From Actinomadura mexicana (lineage in GTDB: Bacteria > Actinomycetota > Actinomycetes > Streptosporangiales > Streptosporangiaceae), in contig NZ_FZNP01000001.1 in the NCBI RefSeq assembly GCF_900188105.1, forward strand, positions 930,001-994,000: 64,000 bases of DNA, read 5' to 3'. The translations under genes and the position numbers were made by a program. A model generated the notes under the pieces. That model was not told where the DNA came from. It searched no databases and saw only the letters and a program-made list of their open reading frames with translations. Positions 8,650 to 18,303 of the stretch are shown piece by piece (position 1 is the first letter of the stretch; each line of letters begins with the position of its first letter).

Positions 8650-9261
8650 GTGCCGCACGACGCGAGGATTCTGGCCGTCGACGACCGCGAGGAGAACCTC
8701 ACCGCCCTCGCGGCCGTGCTCGACGCGCTGCCGGTCGAGGTCGTGCCGGTCACCTCCGGCCAGGCCGCCCTGAAAGAGCTGCTGAACGACGACTTCGCGC
8801 TGATCCTGCTCGATGTCGTGATGCCGGACATGGATGGCTTCGAGACGGCCGAGCACATCAAGGCCCGGCCGCGCACCCGGGACATCCCGATCATCTTCCT
8901 CACCGCGGGCGGCGGCGCCGGCGAGCAGGCGTTCCGCGGCTACGCGGCGGGCGCCGTCGACTACCTCACCAAGCCGTTCGACCCGTGGCTGCTGCGCGCG
9001 AAGACGTCGGTGTTCGTGGAGCTGCACCGGCGGAACCAGCAGCTCCGGCAGCAGGCCCGGCTGCTGCGCCAGACGCTGGAGGAGGGCGAGGGCGAGGCCA
9101 CCCCGGCGGGGTGCGACCGGCTCCTGACGGCCCTCGACCAGCGGGTCGCCCGCATCGAGGCCGACATCGCCCGGATGCGGTCCGGCGAGCCCGCCGACGA
9201 GCTCGACGCCCACGTCGCCGATCTGCGGACGGCGCTCGACGCCCTGGCGGCGGGCGGCTGA
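8650..9261 (+). CDS. Stand-alone receiver-domain protein with coiled-coil tail
   Basis: About 203 residues. One CheY-like receiver (LAVDDREENL, phosphoacceptor in LLDVVMPDMDG, KPFDPWLL) is followed by a predicted coiled coil rich in Gln, Arg and Leu (HRRNQQLRQQARLLRQTLEE) and a second heptad-like stretch to the end. There is no DNA-binding or enzyme output domain, so it probably works through protein contacts. GTG 8650 is chosen because AGGAG sits at 8641-8645 and the receiver begins at once; ATG 8605 is an in-frame alternative. It lies 88 nt after the NarL pair and might share its signal. Confidence 0.85.
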   Translation: MPHDARILAVDDREENLTALAAVLDALPVEVVPVTSGQAALKELLNDDFALILLDVVMPDMDGFETAEHIKARPRTRDIPIIFLTAGGGAGEQAFRGYAAGAVDYLTKPFDPWLLRAKTSVFVELHRRNQQLRQQARLLRQTLEEGEGEATPAGCDRLLTALDQRVARIEADIARMRSGEPADELDAHVADLRTALDALAAGG

Positions 9262-9281
9262 AGGCTTCCCCTGACGCCGCC

Positions 9282-10763
9282 CTACCCGGTGATGACGGAC
9301 GTGGTCTCCGAGCAGCCCGCCGTCACCGCCGGCGGTGCGCAGATCAGCGGGCTCGCCGCCGACGGCCGACCGGGCGCGTCGCCCAGCGAGCCCGTGCTCA
9401 GCCTGCCGCGCAGGATGAACGCGCCCAGCAGCACCGCCGCCACGACGAGGACGACCGCGATCGTGACGACCAGCACCGTCTTGCGGCGCTCCCCGCCACC
9501 GCCGGGCCCGTCGTGGACGGGCGGCGGCGGAGGCTGCTGCCAGTTCGCGTACTGCTGCGGCTGCTCCCATGGCGGAGGCGTCTGCGGCGGAAGGCCCGGA
9601 TGCGGTTGCCGCACGGACGGGTGCACGGACGGTCGCCGCACGGACGGGTGCTGGGACGGGGGCGGCGCCCACTCCGTCCCCACCAGCGTCCGCGGCTCCG
9701 GATCCGGCCGGGGAGGGGGCGGCGGCGGGCGGTTCGGGGCGCCGCGGTCCTGGAACCGGCCCGGATCGCGGCGGGTCACCGGGTCGGGCTCGCCGCCCTT
9801 CCCCACGTCGCGGCGGGTGACCGGGTCGAGGTCCTCGGGGTCCAGGACGGTCTCCGAGGCGTTCTCGGACCGGCCGCCGGGCAGGTAGCGGGCGGACGGC
9901 TCGTCCGTCATCGTCTCGTTCACCGGCGGCGGCCGCGGCGGGGACGGCGGCGGCATGGCCGCGACCTGGGTGAGCAGCGGCAGCGCCTGCGCCGCCGTCA
10001 TCCGGCGCAACGGCTCGCGCGCGAGCAGCCCCTCCAGCACCCGGCCGAGCGGCCCCGCGTTCCGCGCGGGCGGCACGGGCTCGGTCAGCGCGGCCTGCAG
10101 CGACGACATCGCGTCCGACCGCTCGTAGGGGGAGCGGCCCTCCACGGCCGCGTACAGCGTCGCGCCGAGCGCCCACAGGTCGGAGGCGGGGACCGCGCGC
10201 TCGCCCTGCACCCGCTCCGGCGCGATGTAGGCGGGCGACCCCATCACCAGGCCCGTCTGGGTGAGCGTCGAGTCGCCCTCCATCTGCGCGATGCCGAAGT
10301 CGGTGAGCACGGCCCGCCCCGCGTCGGTGACCAGCACGTTGCTGGGCTTGACGTCGCGGTGCAGGATGCCCTTCTGGTGGGCGTGCTGGAGCGCGCCGAG
10401 CATCTGCAGCCCGATGTCGGCGACCCGGCGGTGCTCCATCGGGCCGCGCTCGATGATGTCCTGCAGCGACGGGGCGAGGACCAGCTCCATCACGATCCAG
10501 GGCCGGTCCGACTCCTCGACGACGTCGTGGACGGTCACCACCCCGGGGTGGTTCAGCCGCGCCGACGCGCGGGCCTCTCGGAACGTCCGCTCGTACAGGA
10601 CGGCGCGCTCCGCGTCGCTCAGCCCGGGCGGGAGCACGACCTCCTTCACCGCGACCTCGCGGTCCAGCATGGTGTCGAAGGCGCGCCACACGGTGCCCAT
10701 GCCGCCGCGGCCGACCACCGAGTCGAGCCGGTAGCGGTTACCGAGCAGACGTGCCTGTGCCAT
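9282..10763 (-). CDS. PknB-type Ser/Thr protein kinase without large extracellular sensor
   Basis: 493 residues. Cytoplasmic kinase domain (about 10-270): glycine loop GRGGMGTVW, VAVKE lysine, catalytic HRDVKPSNVL, DFG as TDFGIA, and SPAYIAPE. A Pro-rich linker of about 150 residues follows, with two DPVTRRD repeats that could be phosphorylation sites. One membrane helix (VVTIAVVLVVAAVLLGAF) is followed by only about 35 outside residues with two Cys. That is unlike the two kinases upstream, which have folded extracellular domains. ATG 10763 is chosen over the longer 10823 frame because the latter would overlap the preceding gene. Third gene of a kinase run. Confidence 0.9.
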   Translation of the reverse strand: MAQARLLGNRYRLDSVVGRGGMGTVWRAFDTMLDREVAVKEVVLPPGLSDAERAVLYERTFREARASARLNHPGVVTVHDVVEESDRPWIVMELVLAPSLQDIIERGPMEHRRVADIGLQMLGALQHAHQKGILHRDVKPSNVLVTDAGRAVLTDFGIAQMEGDSTLTQTGLVMGSPAYIAPERVQGERAVPASDLWALGATLYAAVEGRSPYERSDAMSSLQAALTEPVPPARNAGPLGRVLEGLLAREPLRRMTAAQALPLLTQVAAMPPPSPPRPPPVNETMTDEPSARYLPGGRSENASETVLDPEDLDPVTRRDVGKGGEPDPVTRRDPGRFQDRGAPNRPPPPPPRPDPEPRTLVGTEWAPPPSQHPSVRRPSVHPSVRQPHPGLPPQTPPPWEQPQQYANWQQPPPPPVHDGPGGGGERRKTVLVVTIAVVLVVAAVLLGAFILRGRLSTGSLGDAPGRPSAASPLICAPPAVTAGCSETTSVITG

Positions 10764-10785
10764 CTCTAGAAGGTCCCCCCACTGG

Positions 10786-12483
10786 TCATCCCACCCCGGA
10801 GGGCTGGAACGTGTCGAGCACATTGTTCACGAGTGTCTCGTTCTCGTTCCACTGGGAGGTGGGTACCGCCACCACCACGGCGAAGGGCCGGCCGTCCACC
10901 ATCACGCCGCGGTCCTTCGCGCGCGTGCCGCCCGAGCGGGACCAGGTGAACTCGATGTCGGCCGCGGGCCGCCCGGCGACGGTCGTGCGGGTGATCTCTC
11001 CGATCCGCTGGAAGCCCTGGAGCTTGCCGTCGGCGATCGCCTCCCGCTCCCAGGTGACCCAGTGCTCGTAGGGGTCGCCGGACCAGACCGTCCGGTCGAC
11101 CTGCACGTAGGCGCTGGATGCGGGGTCGGTCCAGACGACGCTGTTGCCCTGCACCGAGCGCCGCCACCCGCGCGGCACCGCGATCGTGTAGCCGGGCCCG
11201 CTCGCGCGGACGAGCCCGTCGGGCAGCCGTTGCCCGCTCGGACCCGGCGTGGGCGCGGGGTCGTCCGAGGAGGCTGTCGGGGTGGTCTGCGTGACCGGCG
11301 TCGTCTGCCCGGCGGCCTGCGGCGGCTGCGACGCGCCCGGCCCGCCGGCCGCGGAGCCCTTCGGCCAGAGGGCGTACCCGGCGACCGCCAGGACCGCCGC
11401 CGCCACGACGACGCCGGCGAGGACCGGCAGGACCGGGGACTTCCGCCGCGCCGGCGCGGCGGACGGGAGCCCCTGCGTCCACTGCGTGCCCGTTCCCGGC
11501 GGATAGTGCTCCGTCGTCTCGGGCGGGACGGGCACCGGAATGGACGCGTGCGCGTGCGACCGCGCCGGCGCGGGCGAAGGGCCGGACGGGAGCGTCGCGG
11601 TCCAGGTGGCGCCGGCGGCCGCGGCCGTCGCCTCGTTGGCGGCGATCTGCGCGGCGGCCGCGTCCGCGGCGTGCCCGGAGGCGACGGCCCTGAGCGCCTC
11701 CTCGGCCCGGTCCCCGGTCATCCGCCGCACCGGGTCGCGTTCCAGCAGCCCGGTGAGGACGGGCGCCAGCGGCCCCGCGTTCTTCGGCGGCGGGACGTCC
11801 TGCGTCATCACGGCGGCGAGGACCGCCATCGCGTCGCTGCGGTGGTGCGGCGCCCTGCCCTCCGTCGCCGCGTACAGGGTGGCGCCGAGCGCCCACAGGT
11901 CGGACGCGGGGATCGCCGGGTCGCCGTTCACCCGCTCGGGCGACATGTACGCGGGCGACCCCATGATCAGTCCGGTGCCGGTGAGGGTGGCGTCGCCCGC
12001 CACCTGCGCGATGCCGAAGTCGGTGAGCACCGCCCGGTCGTCGCCGGTGACCAGCACGTTCGCCGGCTTGACGTCGCGGTGCAGGACGCCGATCGCGTGC
12101 GCCGCCCGCAGCGCGCCCGCGATCTGCGCGCCGATCGTCGCGACCCGTCCGGGCGGCAGCGGGCCGTCCTCCTCCACGACCTCCTGGAGGGAGCGGGCCC
12201 GCACCAGCTCCATGACGATCCACGGCCGGCCGTCCTCGTCCACGACGTCGTGTACGGTCACGACGCCGGGGTGGTTCAGCCTTGCCGAGGCGCGGGCCTC
12301 GCGCAGCGTCCGGCGGTGCCGGTTCTCGCGCTCCTCATCGCTCAGGCCCGCGGGCAGCACGACCTCCTTGACCGCGACCTCGCGGTCGAGGGTCTCGTCG
12401 GTGGCGCGCCACACGGTGCCCATGCCGCCGCGCCCGACGACGGATTCGAGCCGGTACCGACCGGCCAGCAGCCGCCCTTCCAT
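10786..12483 (-). CDS. PknB-type Ser/Thr protein kinase with extracellular domain
   Basis: 565 residues. Kinase domain (about 8-270) with GRGGMGTVW, HRDVKPANVL, TDFGIAQ and SPAYMSPE. A Ser/Ala/Pro-rich juxtamembrane region follows, then one membrane helix (VLAGVVVAAAVLAVAGYALW). The outside domain of about 170 residues starts GYTIAVPRGW and ends in VLDTFQPSG, and resembles that of the next kinase upstream. It probably senses an envelope ligand and phosphorylates cytoplasmic partners. Its start overlaps the upstream kinase stop as TGATG at 12483, so the two are coupled. Confidence 0.92.
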   Translation of the reverse strand: MEGRLLAGRYRLESVVGRGGMGTVWRATDETLDREVAVKEVVLPAGLSDEERENRHRRTLREARASARLNHPGVVTVHDVVDEDGRPWIVMELVRARSLQEVVEEDGPLPPGRVATIGAQIAGALRAAHAIGVLHRDVKPANVLVTGDDRAVLTDFGIAQVAGDATLTGTGLIMGSPAYMSPERVNGDPAIPASDLWALGATLYAATEGRAPHHRSDAMAVLAAVMTQDVPPPKNAGPLAPVLTGLLERDPVRRMTGDRAEEALRAVASGHAADAAAAQIAANEATAAAAGATWTATLPSGPSPAPARSHAHASIPVPVPPETTEHYPPGTGTQWTQGLPSAAPARRKSPVLPVLAGVVVAAAVLAVAGYALWPKGSAAGGPGASQPPQAAGQTTPVTQTTPTASSDDPAPTPGPSGQRLPDGLVRASGPGYTIAVPRGWRRSVQGNSVVWTDPASSAYVQVDRTVWSGDPYEHWVTWEREAIADGKLQGFQRIGEITRTTVAGRPAADIEFTWSRSGGTRAKDRGVMVDGRPFAVVVAVPTSQWNENETLVNNVLDTFQPSGVG

Positions 12484-14324
12484 CAGGCGTCCGCGGGCTT
12501 GAAGAACCGGTAGACCGGCTGGAGTTCGGAGTACACCTCGTCCCAGTCGCCGGCGGGGGCCCGCAGCAGGATCGCGTAGCCGTGCCCCTTCGTCACGAAC
12601 CCTCGGTTGAGGATGTGCACCCGGCCTCCGTCGCCGTCGTAGGTGAACTCCCAGTCCGCCGACTTGTCGCCGTTCCCGGTGTCGGGCACCGGCGGGTGGT
12701 CCCCGGTCGCCGCGATCCTGAGCTTCCGGTAGCCGGGCCAGCCGGAGCCGCCCCGCTCCTGGCGCCGCCAGTCGTCGATCGCGCTGGCGCCCGGGTCGTC
12801 GGTCTGGTCGATCTGGATGTAGGTCTTGCGGCCGGGCGCGTAGAAGAAGTCGCCGCCGTTCTTGCGCTCGGGTCCCTTCCAGTCGTCCGGGACGGGAACG
12901 GAGTAGCCGCTGCGGTCCTTGTGCGTCCTGAACCCGGCGGGGAGGGCCGGGCTCGGGTTCGTGGACTTGACCGGGGAGGACGAGGATGCCTTCCCCGTGG
13001 CCGGCGGCGTCGAGGCGCCCTTCTTCTGCCCCTTCGCGTCGTCGTCTCCGCCATTGCCGGCCAGCGCGATCCCCACGACGACCAGGATGACGAGCAGCAC
13101 CACCCCCGCGATGATCAGCACGTTGCGGTTGGACGCGAGCGCGGGACGCCCGGCGACCGGGTGGTGGGTGGTCGGCGGGAAGTGGGTGTCCGGCCCGGGC
13201 GCGGGTCCCTCGCCCGGAGTCGTCACCCTTCCGGCTGGCTGCGTGCGGGGGCCCGGCCGCCACGAGCGGACCCGGTCGGGGTCGGGCGCGGTCTCGGCCG
13301 GGTTCGCGGTCTCGGGCGCGCTCGGCGCCCCCCTCGGCAGGTCGAAGCTGGTGAGCTGGTCGGGGCGGGCGCCGGCGTCCGCCGGGCGGAGCGCCTCGCC
13401 GGGCGCCTCCGGGATGGTCGTCTGCGTGCCCGGCGCCTCCGCGGCCGGGTACTCGACGGCCATCGTCCGCTGGGTGTCGACGGTCTCCTGCCGGACGATC
13501 TCGTCCAGCATGCGGCCGGCCTCGATCGCGTCCATCCGCTGGTCGGGGTTCTTGCGCAGCAGGCCCTCGATGACCGGGACGAGCCGGCCGCCCTTCTCCG
13601 GCGGGTCGGGCTCATCGGAGATCACCGCGACCAGCGCGGCCATCGGCTCGGGGCGCTCGAACGGCGACTTGCCGTGCAGCATCGCGTACAGGGTGACGCC
13701 CAGCGACCACAGGTCGGAGGCCGGTCCGGCGACGCGGCCGCGGGCCCGCTCCGGCGCGATGTAGGCGGGCGAGCCCATGACGAGCCCGGTCTGGGTGAGG
13801 GTGGCGTCGCCCGAGGCGGTCGCGATGCCGAAGTCGGTGAGCACGGCGCGCTCGCCCATCCGGCCCGTGCCGGTGATCAGCACGTTGCTCGGCTTGACGT
13901 CGCGGTGCAGCACCCCGGCCTCGTGCGCGGCGTGCAGCGCGGCGAGCATCTGCCGGGCGATCTCCGCGGCGCGGCGCGGCTCCATCGGCCCGTCCTGCTT
14001 GATCACCTGGTCCAGGGAGCGCGCCCTGATGAGCTCCATGATGATCCAGGGGCGGTCGTCCTCCTCGACGACGTCGTAGACGGCGACGACGCCGGGGTGG
14101 CTGAGCCTGGCCGCGGTGCGGGCCTCACGGAACGTGCGCTTGTGGTGCACGGCGCGTTCCTCATCGGTGAGACCATGCGGGAGGATGACCTCCTTCACCG
14201 CAACGTCACGACCGAGGACCTCATCGTGCGCCTGCCAGACCGTCCCCATGCCGCCTCGGCCGACCTGGGTCACCAGGCGGTAGCGGCGAGCGAGCAACCG
14301 CTCACCGGCGGGTTCATTTGGCAT
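12483..14324 (-). CDS. PknB-type Ser/Thr protein kinase with extracellular domain
   Basis: About 613 residues. Kinase domain with GRGGMGTVW, HRDVKPSNVL, TDFGIA and SPAYIAPE, a long Pro/Thr/Ala-rich linker, a membrane helix (VLIIAGVVLLVILVVVGIAL) and a C-terminal outside domain starting GYSVPVPDDW and ending LQPVYRFFKP. First gene of a three-kinase operon read leftward. Two ATG codons are plausible, 14336 and 14324, neither with a clear Shine-Dalgarno. The kinase domains of the three genes are close, which suggests tandem duplication followed by divergence of the sensors. Confidence 0.9.
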   Translation of the reverse strand: MPNEPAGERLLARRYRLVTQVGRGGMGTVWQAHDEVLGRDVAVKEVILPHGLTDEERAVHHKRTFREARTAARLSHPGVVAVYDVVEEDDRPWIIMELIRARSLDQVIKQDGPMEPRRAAEIARQMLAALHAAHEAGVLHRDVKPSNVLITGTGRMGERAVLTDFGIATASGDATLTQTGLVMGSPAYIAPERARGRVAGPASDLWSLGVTLYAMLHGKSPFERPEPMAALVAVISDEPDPPEKGGRLVPVIEGLLRKNPDQRMDAIEAGRMLDEIVRQETVDTQRTMAVEYPAAEAPGTQTTIPEAPGEALRPADAGARPDQLTSFDLPRGAPSAPETANPAETAPDPDRVRSWRPGPRTQPAGRVTTPGEGPAPGPDTHFPPTTHHPVAGRPALASNRNVLIIAGVVLLVILVVVGIALAGNGGDDDAKGQKKGASTPPATGKASSSSPVKSTNPSPALPAGFRTHKDRSGYSVPVPDDWKGPERKNGGDFFYAPGRKTYIQIDQTDDPGASAIDDWRRQERGGSGWPGYRKLRIAATGDHPPVPDTGNGDKSADWEFTYDGDGGRVHILNRGFVTKGHGYAILLRAPAGDWDEVYSELQPVYRFFKPADA

Positions 14325-14482
14325 ATCCGCGACCATATCGACTTTTGCTGACAACCTTGGACTGAGAGTGCAAGCCACTTCCCCCTACCCGTACGACGTC
14401 CGAGATCACCACGCGGTTCGCCGCCGGCCGGGTGCGCGGAAGCGGAGGCGTGGCCGACGTGCGACCCGGTAGGAAGGGGACC

Positions 14483-17400
14483 ATGACCGAGCAGGGCCAG
14501 CAGCGCGGCCTGCGGGGCGAGTGGGGGCGGCTGATCCAGGCCGCGCCGACGATCTTCTTCTGGTACACCCGACTCTCCGGGATCCTGTCGCTGCTCGCAT
14601 GGGTCTCCTATGGTCTCATCCTTGAGATAGCCGATATCTGGGCGTTGCGATGGATCGGCTATCTCGGCTGGTTCCCGAGCGTCCCGATCGGCCTGCTGTG
14701 GATCCTGCTGTCGATGGGCGTCCGGCGGCGCAAGAAGGCCGCGTGGCGGATCCTCGTCCTGATCTTCTGCCTGCCCACCGCGCTCGGCGTCACCGCCGTC
14801 CTGACGACGCTGTTCAACCCGGACAAGCCCACCCCCGTCGGTCTGATCGTCACCGCCGCCGTGTACCTGGCGGTGCTCGGCCTGCTGATCTGCGCGCGCG
14901 GCCAGTTCACCACCCTGCCCGACCGGGCCAACCGGCGCCTGGCCACCGTCGTGTTCACCAGCCTCCTGATCGTGACCTGCGGGATCGGGACGTTCCTGGT
15001 CACCCTGACCGACCGCAACTCCCGCGGCGACTTCTGGACGCACCCGCTCTACGCGGTCTCCCAGACCGTCCTCGGGCCGCGCGTCACCGGCAAGCCGATC
15101 GACGTGTCGGTGCCGTTCTGGGTGAACGTGATCCTGTGGGTGCTCGGCACCGGACTGATGATCGCCACCTTCTGGGCGCTGTTCAGGCCGGGCCGGCGCG
15201 ACCCCGTCCTCAGCCCCCAGGAGGAGCTGGCGGCGCGCGCCCTGCTCGCCGAGTACGGCGACCAGGACTCCCTCGGCTACTTCGCGCTGCGCCGCGACAA
15301 GGACGTCATCGTCGCACCGAACGGTAAGGCGGCCATCGCCTACCGGGTGGAGGGTTCGGTCTCGCTGGCCAGCGGCGACCCTCTCGGCGACCCCGAGTCG
15401 TGGGACCAGGCGATCGAGGCGTGGCTCGGCGAGTGCCGCGCGCACGCCTGGATCCCCGGCGCGGTCAGCGTCGGCAAGCGCGCCGCCCGCGTCTACAGGC
15501 GGCACGGCTTCGACGCGCTGGAGCTCGGCGACGAGGCCATCGTCGACCTGACCGACTTCAACCTGGACGGACGGGAGATGCGGCAAGTCCGCCAGGCCGT
15601 CCGGCGGGTCGAGCGGGCCGGGTACACCGTGCGGATCCGCCGCCACTCGCAGATCCCCGGCTGGGAGATGGCCAAGCTCATCCGCAGCGCCGACGCCTGG
15701 CGCGGCGAGGAGACCGAGCGCGGCTTCTCCATGGCGCTCGGCCGGCTCGGCGACCCGACCGACGGGCGCTGCGTCATGGTCGAGGCGTTCGACGCGCACG
15801 GGGAGCTGCGCGGCCTGCTCAGCTTCGTCCCCTGGGGGCGGGCCGGGCTGTCGCTCGACCTGATGCGCCGCGACCGGCTCGCCGAGAACGGCCTCAACGA
15901 GTACATGGTCGCCAAGCTCGCCGAGAAGGCCGCCGCGGTCGGCGCCCAGCAGCTGTCGCTGAACTTCGCCATGCTGCGCTCGGCGTTCGAGCGCGGCTCC
16001 CAGATCGGCGCGGGCCCCGTCGCCCGGCTCTACTACCGGTTCCTGTCGTTCGCGTCGAAGTTCTGGCAGCTGGAGTCGCTGTACCTGTCGAACGCCAAGT
16101 ACATGCCCGACTGGCGTCCCCGCTTCATCTGCTACCAGCACGGGCGGCACCTCGTCCGGCTGGGCCTCGCCTACGCGCGCGCCGAGGGGTTCCTGCCGAG
16201 CCTGAACCGCCCGAAACTGGACCGGGCCGCCGCGATGGTCCCGGCCGACGACCTCGTGGACAAGATCAAGGAGATCGAGGAGGCCGCGGAGGCGGCCCGC
16301 GCCCCGCAGCGCCGGCTGTCGGAGCAGGAGCGGGTCCGGCACGCCAAGCTCGACCAGATCCGCGCCGCCGGGATGGAGCCGTACGCGCGCGGCTGCGAGC
16401 GCACCGACGCCGCCTCCGGCATCCGGGCGCGGCACCCGGGCCTCGCCCCCGACACCCGCACCGGCGACGCCGTCGCGATCGCGGGGCGCGTCGTCCTCGC
16501 CCGCGAGCACGGCCGCCTGATCTTCGTGACGCTGCGGGACGAGACCGGCGACCTCCAGGTCATGCTGACCGCCGACGCTCTCGGCGAGGACTCGCTGCGC
16601 CGCTGGAAGTCGCTCATCGACCTCGGCGACCAGGTCGGCGTGCGGGGCGAGGTCGTCACGTCCCGGCGCGGGGAGCTCTCGGTGCTCGCGTCCTCCTGGA
16701 CGCTCGCCGCCAAGTGCCTGCGCCCGCTGCCGAACAAGAGCTCCGGGCTGTCGGACCCGGAGGCCCGCGTCCGGCAGCGGTACGTGGACTTCATCGTCAA
16801 CGACGAGTCCCGCCGGATGCTGCGGATGCGCGGCGACGCCGTCGCCGCCGTCCGGGACGGCCTGCGCGCCCGCGGCTACCTGGAGGTCGAGACGCCGATG
16901 CTCCAGCCGGTGCACGGCGGCGCCACCGCCCGCCCGTTCACCACCCGCATCAACGCCTACAACATGCAGCTCTACCTGCGGATCGCGCCCGAGCTCTACC
17001 TCAAGCGCCTCCTCGTCGGCGGCGCCGGCCGCATCTTCGAGCTGAACCGCAGCTTCCGCAACGAAGGCGTCTCGCAGCGGCACAACCCCGAGTTCACGAT
17101 GCTGGAGGCCTACGAGCCCTACGGCGACTACGACACCATGGCCGAGCTGACCCGCTCCCTCGTCGTGGACGCGGCCCGCGCCGCCCTCGGCACCACCGTC
17201 GTCGTCCGGGACGGCGTCGAGCACGACCTCGCCGAGCCGTGGGAGGAGATCACCGTCTACGAGTCGGTGTCCAAGGCGCTCGGCGAGGAGATCACCCCGG
17301 GCACCTCGCCGGAACGGGTCCGGTCGTTCGCCGAGCGGACGGGGCTGAACGTCGACCCGCAGTGGGGGCAGGGCAAGGTCGTCCAGGAACTGTTCGAGGC

Positions 17401-17782
17401 GCTCGTGGAGGAGAAGCTGGCGGCGCCGACGTTCGTCCGCGACTACCCGGCCGAGACGTCCCCGCTGACCCGCCCGCACCGCGACGACCCGCGCCTGGCC
17501 GAGAAGTGGGACCTCATCATCTTCGGCCTCGAACTCGGCACCGCCTACTCCGAGCTGATCGACCCCATCCTCCAGCGGCAGCGGCTGACCGAGCAGTCGC
17601 TCCAGGCCGCGGGCGGCGACCCGGAGGCCATGGAGCTGGACGAGGACTTCCTGCGCGCCCTGGAGTACGCGATGCCGCCCGCCGGGGGCATGGGCATGGG
17701 CGTCGACCGGCTGCTGATCACGCTGACGGGCCGCAGCATCCGCGAGACGATCCCGTTCCCGCTGGTGCGCCCCGGCTCCTAG
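14483..17782 (+). CDS. lysX: Bifunctional lysyl-phosphatidylglycerol synthase / lysyl-tRNA synthetase LysX
   Basis: 1099 residues. The N-terminal part has about seven membrane helices (to about 235). Next comes the MprF-type acyltransferase-like domain that transfers Lys from Lys-tRNA to phosphatidylglycerol (about 250-570; contains SVGKRAARVYRRHGFD). An OB-fold anticodon domain follows (about 640-720), then a class II synthetase core with FRNEGVSQRHNPEFT and GMGMGVDRLL. Known LysX makes lysinylated phosphatidylglycerol, lowering negative surface charge and protecting against cationic peptides. ATG 14483 has AGGAAGGGGA immediately upstream. Its stop overlaps the convergent gene by 4 nt. Confidence 0.95.
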   Translation: MTEQGQQRGLRGEWGRLIQAAPTIFFWYTRLSGILSLLAWVSYGLILEIADIWALRWIGYLGWFPSVPIGLLWILLSMGVRRRKKAAWRILVLIFCLPTALGVTAVLTTLFNPDKPTPVGLIVTAAVYLAVLGLLICARGQFTTLPDRANRRLATVVFTSLLIVTCGIGTFLVTLTDRNSRGDFWTHPLYAVSQTVLGPRVTGKPIDVSVPFWVNVILWVLGTGLMIATFWALFRPGRRDPVLSPQEELAARALLAEYGDQDSLGYFALRRDKDVIVAPNGKAAIAYRVEGSVSLASGDPLGDPESWDQAIEAWLGECRAHAWIPGAVSVGKRAARVYRRHGFDALELGDEAIVDLTDFNLDGREMRQVRQAVRRVERAGYTVRIRRHSQIPGWEMAKLIRSADAWRGEETERGFSMALGRLGDPTDGRCVMVEAFDAHGELRGLLSFVPWGRAGLSLDLMRRDRLAENGLNEYMVAKLAEKAAAVGAQQLSLNFAMLRSAFERGSQIGAGPVARLYYRFLSFASKFWQLESLYLSNAKYMPDWRPRFICYQHGRHLVRLGLAYARAEGFLPSLNRPKLDRAAAMVPADDLVDKIKEIEEAAEAARAPQRRLSEQERVRHAKLDQIRAAGMEPYARGCERTDAASGIRARHPGLAPDTRTGDAVAIAGRVVLAREHGRLIFVTLRDETGDLQVMLTADALGEDSLRRWKSLIDLGDQVGVRGEVVTSRRGELSVLASSWTLAAKCLRPLPNKSSGLSDPEARVRQRYVDFIVNDESRRMLRMRGDAVAAVRDGLRARGYLEVETPMLQPVHGGATARPFTTRINAYNMQLYLRIAPELYLKRLLVGGAGRIFELNRSFRNEGVSQRHNPEFTMLEAYEPYGDYDTMAELTRSLVVDAARAALGTTVVVRDGVEHDLAEPWEEITVYESVSKALGEEITPGTSPERVRSFAERTGLNVDPQWGQGKVVQELFEALVEEKLAAPTFVRDYPAETSPLTRPHRDDPRLAEKWDLIIFGLELGTAYSELIDPILQRQRLTEQSLQAAGGDPEAMELDEDFLRALEYAMPPAGGMGMGVDRLLITLTGRSIRETIPFPLVRPGS

Positions 17783-18294
17783 AGGCTCCGCGGAACGGGC
17801 CGGAACCCCTGCCCCGCGAGCCACGCACGCGCCGCTCCCCGCCGGGCGTCCTCCCCCTCGGGCAGGTCGCCCGGCGGGACCGGCAGCCCCTCCGCCTCGT
17901 CGGCCGGGAGCACGTCCCCGCGCTCGGGATCGAGCACCTGGAACCCGTCCTCCATCGCCGCGGCCACCGCCCCCAGATCGACGGGCAGCGGAGCCAGCCC
18001 GGTCGGCGCCCGCACCCCGAGGGCGGCGGCGAGCTCGTCCGCCAGCTCCGCGTCGCCGGGCAGACCGCGCTCGTCCAGCCCGTCCAGGCACGCCAGGGCG
18101 AGCGGCCGCACGTCACGGCCCCGCGCCAGGCCGGCGACGAGCACGTCCCCGGCGTACTGGAGCACCGGGGTCAGCGGACGCCCCTGGAGCAGGCCGGCGT
18201 CCCCGAGCCCCCGGTGCGCGTCCGCCCGCAACCGCGCCAACGCCGCCTCGCCCCATTCCGTCACGCACACATTTGTACAGACATCCTCTGACAC
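17779..18294 (-). CDS. Uncharacterised acidic protein
   Basis: 171 residues; I do not recognise the family. It is rich in Ala, Leu, Gly and Asp/Glu, with no membrane segment, signal peptide or metal motif, though two Cys occur in the first ten residues. The N-terminus (ALARLRADAHRGLGD) looks helical. The start is GTG 18294, with in-frame GTG codons at 18270 and 18264 as alternatives. It begins 10 nt after the stop of a possible gene remnant on the same strand and its end overlaps lysX, which is convergent. Confidence 0.55.
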   Translation of the reverse strand: MSEDVCTNVCVTEWGEAALARLRADAHRGLGDAGLLQGRPLTPVLQYAGDVLVAGLARGRDVRPLALACLDGLDERGLPGDAELADELAAALGVRAPTGLAPLPVDLGAVAAAMEDGFQVLDPERGDVLPADEAEGLPVPPGDLPEGEDARRGAARAWLAGQGFRPVPRSL

Positions 18295-18303
18295 ACGCCC
18301 CGT

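Noticed and set aside
8613..10769. 718-codon + strand frame
   Set aside because: Runs through the receiver gene in another frame and antisense to a kinase; no motif and Arg/Pro-rich.
12484..13263. Upstream extension of the second kinase of the array
   Set aside because: It would overlap the first kinase in another frame; the kinase domain starts at 12483 with TGATG coupling.
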